DNA of 64,000 nucleotides from an uncultured Lachnospiraceae bacterium (lineage in GTDB: Bacteria > Bacillota > Clostridia > Lachnospirales > Lachnospiraceae), in contig CAJUMJ010000004.1 of assembly GCA_910587095.1 (NCBI GenBank), forward strand, positions 1 to 64,000, read 5' to 3'. The notes below the pieces were generated by a model. It had not been told where the DNA came from. It worked only from the letters and a program-made list of their open reading frames with translations, and did not search any database. The first letter of the stretch is position 1. Each line of letters starts with the position of its first letter. The translations under genes and the position numbers were made by a program. This document shows, piece by piece, positions 1-7,066 of this stretch.

Positions 1-438
1 GTTGTGGTTATATGTTACATATTCCGGATAACGAATCTGTACCGCCTGCCAAAAATAAGGCGCATAGGCACAGCAGAACAGTTCTTCCACTGTGTACCGT
101 CTGCACTCGTCCACCTGTTCCTCCGCATCATCGTAATCAAAGACACTTGGCGTACCATTGCAGTAAAGGTTAAACGCCATCCTGACTACTTTTAAGCTCC
201 CGCTGGTCTGCCATCCTTCATGCAGACACTCCGTTTTTACACATCCTGTCTTAAAGTTATAAATGCTTTTGATATTTCTTCTTGTGTCATCGCTGATACC
301 AAGACAATATACAAGCGCTTTGTGGTATACGTCCTGATACCTGACCTCTTTCAATTTCTCGTAGTAGAATTTTTCATGTGCATCGCTGATAAAAATAATC
401 GCTTTCTCTTTTTCTGCTCCTAACGCTGTATTTGCCAT
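1..438 (-). CDS. DUF6075-like protein, 3' end cut by window edge
   Basis: The frame is open from an ATG at 438 to base 1 (146 codons, no stop), so only the last residues or the stop are missing. AAGGAG lies just upstream of the ATG. The protein is soluble-looking, with the motifs YHKALVYCLGI, GWQTSGS, MAFNLYC and LFCCAYAPYFWQA followed by RYPEY. From memory these match the small DUF6075 family of Firmicutes, whose function is unknown. It lies downstream of tsf, separated by a terminator and an AT-rich spacer, so it is probably a separate unit. The family call rests on recall of motifs, not a search. Confidence 0.7.
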   Translation of the reverse strand, partial: MANTALGAEKEKAIIFISDAHEKFYYEKLKEVRYQDVYHKALVYCLGISDDTRRNIKSIYNFKTGCVKTECLHEGWQTSGSLKVVRMAFNLYCNGTPSVFDYDDAEEQVDECRRYTVEELFCCAYAPYFWQAVQIRYPEYVTYNHN

Positions 439-487
439 AATTAATCTCCTTAAATTTTTTAATATTATGAAGGATTTGAGAAAATGA

Positions 488-516
488 GTTTTAAGGGATT
501 ACGATAATTGAGTAAA
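488..516 (-). promoter_or_regulatory. Weak candidate promoter for the DUF6075-like gene
   Basis: On the minus strand TTTACT (511-516) and TAAAAC (488-493) are separated by 17 bases, 50 bases before the ATG at 438. Each hexamer matches 4 of 6 consensus positions. The -35 lies inside one of the TTGAGTA repeats, so repeat binding could affect it. Low certainty. Confidence 0.25.
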
Positions 517-567
517 CTTCGCCGAAGATTGTGAGTATCCAATTTACTCAACAAAGCTGTTGAGTAA
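508..567. repeat. Alternating TTGAGTA/TACTCAA palindromes
   Basis: TTGAGTAAA (508-516) is the inverted partner of TTTACTCAA (543-551). The latter also begins a perfect 10-bp hairpin, TTACTCAACA/TGTTGAGTAA (544-553/558-567), with loop AAGC. A further TACTCAA follows at about 568. The two arrangements are mutually exclusive. This fills part of the 305-base gene-free stretch between the DUF6075-like gene and tsf. It could be an operator, an alternative RNA fold or a repeat remnant. Confidence 0.5.
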
Positions 568-640
568 TACTCAATTTGAAGTGATTTTAGACGGTTTTTA
601 ACGGTAAAAGACGGTATTTCCATCTTGACCTTTTTTTGAA

Positions 641-706
641 TAGAAAAAGGCTCCGAATCCCTCATAATCACTTGAAAATGCGTGATTACAAGGCATTCGG
701 AGCCTT
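641..706 (-). terminator. Intrinsic terminator after tsf
   Basis: AAGGCTCCGAAT (647-658) pairs perfectly with ATTCGGAGCCTT (695-706). An inner helix TAATCA/TGATTA (665-670/683-688) extends it. On the minus strand a run of five T follows at 646-642. It begins 38 bases after the tsf stop and is the natural end of the rpsB-tsf unit. Confidence 0.85.
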
Positions 707-743
707 ATAATTTTTATACAGTTATTTCAAATGCAAACTTCGC

Positions 744-1679
744 TTACATGCCCATCTGCTTCGCAACCTCTTCCGCGAAATTCTCTTCCTTCTTCTCAAT
801 GCCTTCGCCGGTTTCAAAGCGTACAAATCTCTTGACGGAAAGGTTCGTGCCGTTCTCCTTCGCCACCTGCTCCAGATACTTCGCAACGGTCTGCTTGCCG
901 TCCTCAGCCTTCACATATACCTGCTCTAAGAGGCACACCTCCTTGAGCTCTTTGTTCAGACGTCCGCTCACTGCGCCCTCGATCACCTTGTCGGGCTTGC
1001 CTGCCATCTTGGGATCATTCTTGATCTGCTCTGTAATGATCTCCTTCTCATGTGCCTTGAACTCCTCGGAAACCTCGTCGGTGGACACATACTTCGGATA
1101 CAAAGCCGCCACCTGCATCGCAATGTTGGTGAGAGCCTCTTTCACCGCATCATTCACAACATCCGTAACCGCCTCAACGATAACACCGATTCTGCCGCCG
1201 CCGTGCACATAGGTTACCACGCAGCCGTTCTCCGCCACAACCTTCTCAAATCTTCTGATGCTTAAGTTCTCGCCGATTACGGCAACCTTATCCACCAGCG
1301 CATCCTTCACGGTCTTGGACTCATCCAGATGCCATTTCTCCGCTAAGAAAGCGTCCAAATCAGCCGCGTCGGACTCAACCGCCTGCTTTGCAACAGCTTC
1401 CACATACTCCTGAAAATCCGCGTTCTTCGCCACGAAGTCAGTCTCGGAATTTACTTCCACAACCGCTGCGGTCTTCTCGTCCTTAATCGCTACACGGCAA
1501 AGTCCCTCGGCCGCGATTCTGCCCGCCTTCTTCTCCGCCTTTGCCTGACCATTCTTTCTCAGATATTCTACCGCCGCGTCCATATCGCCGTCAGTCTCGT
1601 TCAGAGCCTTCTTGCAGTCCATCATGCCCGCACCGGTCATCTCTCTCAACTCTTTTACCATTGCCGCTGTAATAGCCAT
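744..1679 (-). CDS. tsf: Translation elongation factor Ts
   Basis: EF-Ts is the cytoplasmic nucleotide-exchange factor that releases GDP from EF-Tu. The 311 residues match the usual bacterial length. The N-terminal UBA-like segment contains MVKELREMTGAGMMDCKKAL, and the EF-Tu-contacting motif NSETDFVAKN is present near residue 80, followed by the dimerisation core. GGAGGG sits 8 bases before the ATG. It follows rpsB by 188 bases with no clear terminator between them, and a strong terminator lies downstream, so rpsB-tsf is the usual two-gene unit. pyrH and frr, often next, are not in the window. Confidence 0.97.
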   Translation of the reverse strand: MAITAAMVKELREMTGAGMMDCKKALNETDGDMDAAVEYLRKNGQAKAEKKAGRIAAEGLCRVAIKDEKTAAVVEVNSETDFVAKNADFQEYVEAVAKQAVESDAADLDAFLAEKWHLDESKTVKDALVDKVAVIGENLSIRRFEKVVAENGCVVTYVHGGGRIGVIVEAVTDVVNDAVKEALTNIAMQVAALYPKYVSTDEVSEEFKAHEKEIITEQIKNDPKMAGKPDKVIEGAVSGRLNKELKEVCLLEQVYVKAEDGKQTVAKYLEQVAKENGTNLSVKRFVRFETGEGIEKKEENFAEEVAKQMGM

Positions 1680-1867
1680 CTATTTTCCCTCCTGAATTAT
1701 CTATGATATATCTCGTTCATCTGACGCCTTCGCAAAACTAAACCTTCGATACTTCCTGTTTCTTCACGGCTCATATTTGCTCAATTCAGCGCTCCCTCAG
1801 ACCTTCACCCGCCTGTCACATTCGTGCAGACACGATCTGCCCGACAGTCTCGGTCCGGTCGAACTGC

Positions 1868-2605
1868 TTATTCCTCTCCTACCTTCTCCGCCTCGGCTTC
1901 CGCCACGTAATTGTCAGCCTCCGCACCCTGGTTTGCCTCGACAACCGCGTCAGCCATCTTGGATACGATCAGCTTGACCGCACGGATCGCGTCGTCGTTG
2001 CCGGGAATGATATAATCAAGCTCCTCCGGATCGCAGTTTGTGTCGCCGATACCGATCAGGGTAATGCCGAGGGTATGAGCCTCCTGCACACAGATTCTCT
2101 CCTTCTTGGGATCAACCACAAAGATGCAGTCAGGTGTTCTGGTCATATTCTTGATACCGCCCAGGTTCTTCTCCAGCTTTTCCCACTCTTTCTTGATCTT
2201 GATAACCTCTTTTTTGGGAAGCACCTCAAACGTACCGTCCTCAGCCATTCTCTCGATAGCTTTTAATCTCTCAATTCTGGACTGGATCGTCTTAAAGTTG
2301 GTGAGCATACCGCCCAGCCATCTCTCATTCACATAGTACATGCCGCAGCGTTCAGCCTCAGTCTTAACCGCGTCCTGCGCCTGCTTCTTCGTTCCCACGA
2401 AAAGAATGGTGCCGCCCTGCGCAACCACATCAAACACCGCTCTGTAAGCCTCGTCCACCTTACCCACAGACTTCTGTAAGTCGATTATATGGATACCGTT
2501 TCTCTCCGTGAAGATATAGGGAGCCATCTTAGGGTTCCATCTTCTTGTCTGATGTCCGAAATGAACACCCGCCTCAAGTAACTGCTTCATTGAAATAACG
2601 CTCAT
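1868..2605 (-). CDS. rpsB: 30S ribosomal protein S2
   Basis: S2 binds the neck of the 30S subunit and is needed for S1 function and initiation. The chosen ATG at 2605 gives 245 residues beginning MSVISMKQLLEAGVHFGHQT, the canonical S2 start, with GGAGG seven bases upstream. A longer open frame exists upstream but reads through the leader and promoter. Motifs include the RRWNPKMAPYIF region, FVGTKKQAQ and GDTNCDPEELDYIIPGNDDA. The last ~20 residues are acidic. It is the first gene of rpsB-tsf and directly follows the flagellar cluster and an mcp, as in the B. subtilis fla/che - rpsB neighbourhood. Confidence 0.97.
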   Translation of the reverse strand: MSVISMKQLLEAGVHFGHQTRRWNPKMAPYIFTERNGIHIIDLQKSVGKVDEAYRAVFDVVAQGGTILFVGTKKQAQDAVKTEAERCGMYYVNERWLGGMLTNFKTIQSRIERLKAIERMAEDGTFEVLPKKEVIKIKKEWEKLEKNLGGIKNMTRTPDCIFVVDPKKERICVQEAHTLGITLIGIGDTNCDPEELDYIIPGNDDAIRAVKLIVSKMADAVVEANQGAEADNYVAEAEAEKVGEE

Positions 2606-2777
2606 GATTCTACCTCCATTTGGTTGTCTGCCATATACCTTGCGCCTCCCTGCCACCCGCAATCGAGCTCTGCTCACCGCGCGGAACTCACATTTCACTG
2701 TGCATCCCTGCACATAAAAGGGCACCGGCATGGGCTGGATATATGTGATTAATAGATCACGCGTGCTCTGCACACAC
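2606..2777 (-). other. rpsB 5' leader
   Basis: About 170 bases separate the predicted start of transcription from the rpsB ATG. The stretch is GC-rich with several short self-complementary segments but matches no leader family I can name. Ribosomal protein leaders of this length often carry autoregulatory folds, so one is possible here. That is inference only. Confidence 0.4.
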
Positions 2778-2783
2778 TTAAAT

Positions 2784-2812
2784 ACTATAACACAAAAGAA
2801 TCCCCCTTGCAA
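2784..2812 (-). promoter_or_regulatory. Sigma-A promoter of rpsB-tsf
   Basis: On the minus strand TTGCAA (2807-2812) and TATAGT (2784-2789) are separated by exactly 17 bases. Transcription should start near 2777. The -35 hexamer lies inside the hairpin that ends the upstream mcp gene. Confidence 0.75.
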
Positions 2813-2825
2813 GAGGGATTCTTTT
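2794..2825 (-). terminator. Intrinsic terminator after mcp, overlapping the rpsB promoter
   Basis: AAAAGAATCCC (2794-2804) pairs perfectly with GGGATTCTTTT (2815-2825), with CTTGCAAG in the apex. The 3' arm ends in a T-rich stretch on the minus strand. It starts 11 bases after the mcp stop. The apex contains the rpsB -35 element. Confidence 0.75.
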
Positions 2826-2836
2826 CATCCGAAAAC

Positions 2837-4921
2837 TTAGTCGTGGAACATATCCACAATATTTTTCAGCTTCACCACATTCTCCGCATTCGTCTCCATC
2901 AGCTCCGCATTACCTTCCACGAGCTGGGACACATCCTGCGTCTTCTGCGCAATGCTGCTGATATTATCAGCCGCGTCGCCTACCGTCAACGTAATGTTGT
3001 TAACCGAATCCGCAATCTCCACAATAGCCGAGAGCAAAGTTTCCACTTCGCTGCCGATAATTTGCATGTTCTCCTCGAAATCGGAGGCGTCCTTTGTATA
3101 TTTCTCCGCAACGCCCATGAAATCGCTGTAATCCTTAAGCACCGTCTTCTCCAAAAACGAGAGAGTTTCCTGCAGACAGGATTCCATATTCTCTACCGCC
3201 TGGTTGACTTCCGTCGTGATACCATTGATATTGCCGACCGTCGCGGATGTCTGTGATGCCAGTCCTCCGATTTCATCGGCTACCACAGCAAAGCCCTTTC
3301 CGGCCTCTCCCGCTCTCGCCGCCTCTATGGAGGCGTTTAGCGCCAGCAGATTCGTCTGTCCCGAAATATCAAGAATCGACTGTGTGAGCTGGTTGATCTT
3401 CTGCACCGCCTGCGCCTGCTCCATAGCCGCCCCGGTCTTCTCCTGCACATTGCGGTACATCTGTGTGGTCTTGCTCTGTGCCACGCCTGTTGCGTTCTTC
3501 AGATCATCGGCACGCAGTTTACTCTCCAGAGACGCTTTCTCGCCTTCTCTGGAATTGTCGCGGATTACCTGCGCCCGCTCCCTGATCCGGATCACCGTAT
3601 TGTTTACCGTCTCCATAGCCGCCGCCGTCTCCTGCATGGCCGCCGCCAGACCCTGGGTTGTTTCCGTGTTCTCCCCGCTCATACCCTTCACTTGTTCTGT
3701 AGTCTCCGCGAGTTTCATCAGCGTGTCATCCAGATCGGAATAAGTTCTCTTGATATCCGCTACCATAGAGCGCAGGCTGCCGCGCATCTCTCTGAGGGAA
3801 TTTGCCATACTGCCACTCTCATCCCGCCGTTTACAAAGTCTGTCGCTGTTCGCGTTCTTCGCGAAATCAAACCTGGCCGTATTGGAAACGATCTCGTTAA
3901 TCTGCGTAATCGGCCTGGTGATTGTCATACCCATGATTATGCCTATTACCGCGGATATCGCCATTGCTACGAGCATACCCATAATAATCAGACTGGCGAT
4001 ATGCGTAGCCGCCCCCCTCATCTCCGCCTCCGGTGTCGTGAGAACAAAGCGCATACCGTTCAAAAGGTTTACATAACACATTTCCTTCAATTCGCCCTCG
4101 TAGGTGTAATTGACAGGCGTCTTTTCCATGGACGGATCTGTCAAGGCACCGGCCATCGTCTCCGCGCCGGCAATTCCCGCAATCGCTGTGCCTGACTCCA
4201 ACGACTTGTGGTAGGCGATATTGCCCTGGCCGTCCGTCAAGAAGGCGGATCCTGTCTTAAACACCGTTGCGTTGTCAACGGTATCCGTAAATTTGTCAAA
4301 GGCGATATCCATACCGATGATGCCGAAGGACTCCCCGTCGATCACCATCGGAATCACATAGGACACCATATAGACATTGATGTTGGAATTTAAGTAAGGC
4401 GACATCCAGGTCGGTTTCCCGTTTCGTACGGGTATGTAGTACCAGCCCACATGCTCCAGATCATCCGGAGAGTACATGGAAAAATCGGTCGGTACGACCG
4501 GGACGAACTCTTCCCCGTCACTGCTCCTGCTCCAAAAAACGCCGCTGTCCGGCTCTGTGAACTCGGGATTATACCGGATATAGGACGTCAGCGCACCTTC
4601 CGTATTGCTGCCCATCTCATAGAGCATCTCCTCCATAATCTCCGTATAAGCATCCACATATGCCTTGCTTGTCTTAAACGCATCCGGGTCCGCAAGCTGA
4701 TGCATTGCGACGCTGTAGGCCGTATTGACAGACTGCTCCACCCTGCTCATCTGAGCGTTGAGCAAATCCCCCTGATTTTCACACACATACTGCATCTCCC
4801 GCTGGGAATCCTCATACACCGTCCTGCTGGAATTGACAATACTGACGCCGCCACAAATGAGTGATGCCAGAAGGGTGCATACAATCACCGCAGTTAAAAT
4901 CCTCGCCTTAATTGATTTCAT
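2837..4921 (-). CDS. Methyl-accepting chemotaxis protein with periplasmic-type sensor
   Basis: A transmembrane chemoreceptor that would control CheA through CheW. From the ATG at 4921 it has 694 residues: a TM near residues 7-28, an extracellular region to about 300 that looks like a double CACHE ligand-binding fold, a second TM near 305-330 (IIMGMLVAMAISAVIGIIMG), a HAMP domain, then the signalling domain. The hairpin tip carries NLLALNASIEAARAGEAGKG. No C-terminal CheR/CheB tether pentapeptide is seen. The start was chosen because AAGGAGA precedes this ATG; an in-frame GTG ten codons earlier touches the stop of the preceding gene. The ligand cannot be told from sequence. It closes the flagellar cluster. 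Confidence 0.9.
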   Translation of the reverse strand: MKSIKARILTAVIVCTLLASLICGGVSIVNSSRTVYEDSQREMQYVCENQGDLLNAQMSRVEQSVNTAYSVAMHQLADPDAFKTSKAYVDAYTEIMEEMLYEMGSNTEGALTSYIRYNPEFTEPDSGVFWSRSSDGEEFVPVVPTDFSMYSPDDLEHVGWYYIPVRNGKPTWMSPYLNSNINVYMVSYVIPMVIDGESFGIIGMDIAFDKFTDTVDNATVFKTGSAFLTDGQGNIAYHKSLESGTAIAGIAGAETMAGALTDPSMEKTPVNYTYEGELKEMCYVNLLNGMRFVLTTPEAEMRGAATHIASLIIMGMLVAMAISAVIGIIMGMTITRPITQINEIVSNTARFDFAKNANSDRLCKRRDESGSMANSLREMRGSLRSMVADIKRTYSDLDDTLMKLAETTEQVKGMSGENTETTQGLAAAMQETAAAMETVNNTVIRIRERAQVIRDNSREGEKASLESKLRADDLKNATGVAQSKTTQMYRNVQEKTGAAMEQAQAVQKINQLTQSILDISGQTNLLALNASIEAARAGEAGKGFAVVADEIGGLASQTSATVGNINGITTEVNQAVENMESCLQETLSFLEKTVLKDYSDFMGVAEKYTKDASDFEENMQIIGSEVETLLSAIVEIADSVNNITLTVGDAADNISSIAQKTQDVSQLVEGNAELMETNAENVVKLKNIVDMFHD

Positions 4922-4950
4922 ACCGTCTCTCCTTTTGCTGTCCTTTTTCA

Positions 4951-5631
4951 CTACTGACCTGTCACAATCCTGGCAATCTGCTCGTCGCTGGCATTTGCCG
5001 GGATCTGGAAAGTTCCCGTCCGCAGTTTTTTGTCATAGCCTCTCTCACACAAAAAGGTGTCGAAAGAATCCGCAGAGTTCACAATACCCGCCTCCTGCAA
5101 TTTTTTCGCCACCGTATAGGAACCGTCGCCGCCCACAATGGTAATACTTCCGGCCGTCTCCCCGGATGTCACGGATGATTTGTCTTCATCCTGCTTTGTC
5201 ATCTCATTGGTATCCTTCGCCGGAGAATCTTCCGCCTTCTGTCCCGCCGGACCGTTCTCCTCCTTCAGCGTACCCACCACAGGTTTGTCTTCCTCGGGCG
5301 CTTCCGTCTTATCCTCCTTATTCTGTTCCTCTTTATTCTGTTCCTTCTGTTTCTGTTCTGCCACGGCTATGTCCTTTTTGACCGGCTCGGCCGCCGCATC
5401 CTTTTTGACCGCTTCCTCCTTCTGCCCGTCCTCAGACACGGTGTCTTCCCCTGTCTCCCCGGACGGCTCCAGCAGACGTGAATCCTCTATCATACCAAGC
5501 TCTTTTGCTCTGGCTATCACTTCTTCGTCGGTCATCTCACGCTTTTTTCCGTCGGAAAGAGCTATTCCCATAATAACAGCCGTTACAATAATACCCAAAC
5601 CAAGTCCGCGAAAATAATATTTTTTTTCCAT
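4951..5631 (-). CDS. Membrane-anchored protein with MltG/YceG-type LysM-like domain, no lytic domain
   Basis: 226 residues: a short cytoplasmic start, one TM at about 8-26 (LGIIVTAVIMGIAL), a segment DEEVIARAKELGM, a long Glu/Lys/Ala-rich linker (about 50-160) and a C-terminal domain from about 165. The C-terminal part (YTVAKKLQEAGIV, TFQIPANASDEQIARIVTGQ) resembles the LysM-like subdomain that precedes the catalytic domain of MltG endolytic transglycosylases. The catalytic domain with its Glu is absent, so enzyme activity is not expected. A role in binding or sensing wall glycan strands is inference. It lies one base after the DUF6115-like gene and just before mcp, so it is in the flagellar operon. 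Confidence 0.6.
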   Translation of the reverse strand: MEKKYYFRGLGLGIIVTAVIMGIALSDGKKREMTDEEVIARAKELGMIEDSRLLEPSGETGEDTVSEDGQKEEAVKKDAAAEPVKKDIAVAEQKQKEQNKEEQNKEDKTEAPEEDKPVVGTLKEENGPAGQKAEDSPAKDTNEMTKQDEDKSSVTSGETAGSITIVGGDGSYTVAKKLQEAGIVNSADSFDTFLCERGYDKKLRTGTFQIPANASDEQIARIVTGQ

Positions 5632-5632
5632 A

Positions 5633-6688
5633 TCACATGCCCTCGAACAAGTCTATGACCAGTTTCACTTCCCCAAGACCAAGCCCCAGGTCCTTGGCGA
5701 TCGCCATGTTGGATTTACCGGCCTTGTGTAGCTCCAAAATTCTCTCGTTGCTATTACGCCCGTTATCTTTTCCCTTAGCAAAGCGGATATCCACTCCTCT
5801 TGAAGGCTCATCCGACACAGGCGGCTTTCTCCCGAATATTCCCATTTGCGCGAAGGCTTCGCTTGTTGAAATATCCTCGCTCTCAGCCACATAATCCGCC
5901 TCAGGGTCATGGATAATTTCAACCTTCCTTGGTCTGATGGGTTGAAAGTCATCCTCCGGCTCTTCTTCCTCCCGCCGCCAAAGGGCAGTTTCCGGCACAG
6001 GCTCATAAAGCGTTTCCTCCACCGGCTCCGGGCTGTCGTCTATGACACTCGCCTCCTCCACCACATCCGGTTTGTAAGTTCTCGCATTATGAAGGGACCA
6101 GATATCCGTCCGCTTATCCTCGACGGCTCCCATAACGGATTCCACTGCCTCCTGCACCGCTTCCTGGGCATCTAACGCCGACAACTCGGCATCCCGAATC
6201 CGCGTAAGTGCTTCATCCGCCGCGTTCCCTGCATCCTCCGCCTTTTTCGCCGCCTCCTGAGCCGTAATTTCCACATCCCTCACGGTCTGTCGGATCTCGT
6301 CTGCCAACTGATTCGCCTTACCTAAACTGGCTGTCAATGTCTCGTGCTTGTCGTTTAGCATATCGTAAAGGAATGTCACTTCCTTGTGATTTTTGTTAAT
6401 CTCCTCCAAAACGGTGTCAGAGTACTCGTTCACCGCCATAATCTTCTCGTTCGCCACACGCTCCATGGCGCGCTCCGTTCTCTCTATAGAATAGCCGATC
6501 GTCTCATCCACTATATCGGAAACCTTCTGCCTGACAGTCTCCGTTTCTCCTTCCACCATTCTCCTGATCTCCGCCTCACTGATCAGTTGTACTTCGTCAT
6601 CCGCTTCTTTCTTACCCGCGGGCAAAAAATATCCCAAAAGAAATATCCCCGCACCGATCATGATCAGAACGATCTCTACTACACTCAT
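5633..6688 (-). CDS. DUF6115-like coiled-coil membrane protein, SwrB-like position
   Basis: 351 residues. One N-terminal TM (about 3-24, VVEIVLIMIGAGIFLLGYFL) is followed by a long Glu/Ala-rich coiled coil (about 40-200), an acidic disordered stretch, and a C-terminal 35-residue helical module (ERILELHKAGKSNMAIAKDL, then LGLGEVKLVIDLFEGM) that reads like a small helix-turn-helix. The C-terminal module is what I recall as DUF6115. In B. subtilis the gene between sigD and rpsB is swrB, which encodes a single-TM activator of flagellar assembly. This gene has the same place and topology, but homology was not tested. The cytoplasmic C-terminus probably makes contacts at the basal body. Confidence 0.6.
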   Translation of the reverse strand: MSVVEIVLIMIGAGIFLLGYFLPAGKKEADDEVQLISEAEIRRMVEGETETVRQKVSDIVDETIGYSIERTERAMERVANEKIMAVNEYSDTVLEEINKNHKEVTFLYDMLNDKHETLTASLGKANQLADEIRQTVRDVEITAQEAAKKAEDAGNAADEALTRIRDAELSALDAQEAVQEAVESVMGAVEDKRTDIWSLHNARTYKPDVVEEASVIDDSPEPVEETLYEPVPETALWRREEEEPEDDFQPIRPRKVEIIHDPEADYVAESEDISTSEAFAQMGIFGRKPPVSDEPSRGVDIRFAKGKDNGRNSNERILELHKAGKSNMAIAKDLGLGLGEVKLVIDLFEGM

Positions 6689-6726
6689 GCCTCTCCCTTT
6701 CGTAATCCGGCCTTTGCTTCTATGAC

Positions 6727-7044
6727 CTACCCCATAGCATCAAAAGTGCTCACGCCTTTTAAGAGCACCTTTCCGTCCGCTTCCCGCTTTTCCTGCTTTC
6801 TGCCACGGCCGCCATCCCCACGATATTCATTGCTTCCCTTTTCTTTCGCATCGAATTTTTTCTGACGATTCATCGCTTGTTCTCTCTGGTTCACCCTGTG
6901 AACCTGCTGTTCCACCTGCCTGGTCATCTGCTGTCCGAAATTAGACTGATCAACCATGCCCTTGGTATCTTCATTGTGCTTGACTGTCGTAAAATCCTGC
7001 GCTCTCGTGATCTGTCCCTGCAATTCCACAAAACCAATCGCCAT
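6727..7044 (-). CDS. Uncharacterised 105-residue protein of the flagellar operon
   Basis: Not recognised. The ATG at 7044 has AAGGAG at good spacing, and the gene sits 22 bases after fapA and 38 bases before the DUF6115-like gene, so it is surely translated with them. The protein is hydrophilic: an N-terminal MAIGFVELQGQITRAQDF segment, a Gln/Arg-rich helical middle (residues 35-65), a Gly/Lys/Arg-rich tail and a hydrophobic end (VLLKGVSTFDAMG). It has no TM and no signal peptide. The size and basic helical make-up would suit a chaperone or a small adaptor, but nothing in it proves a function. Confidence 0.6.
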   Translation of the reverse strand: MAIGFVELQGQITRAQDFTTVKHNEDTKGMVDQSNFGQQMTRQVEQQVHRVNQREQAMNRQKKFDAKEKGSNEYRGDGGRGRKQEKREADGKVLLKGVSTFDAMG

Positions 7045-7066
7045 TTCTCTACTCCTTCCAGACGCC

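Noticed and set aside
465..671. 68-codon minus-strand frame downstream of tsf
   Set aside because: It begins inside the tsf terminator hairpin, has no ribosome site and runs through the TTGAGTA palindromes.
1680..1867. Possible regulatory RNA between rpsB and tsf
   Set aside because: Only short imperfect pairings are seen and no terminator or promoter; treated as plain spacer.
2606..2812. N-terminal extension of rpsB (69 codons)
   Set aside because: It would start upstream of the predicted transcription start; the canonical S2 start with GGAGG is at 2605.
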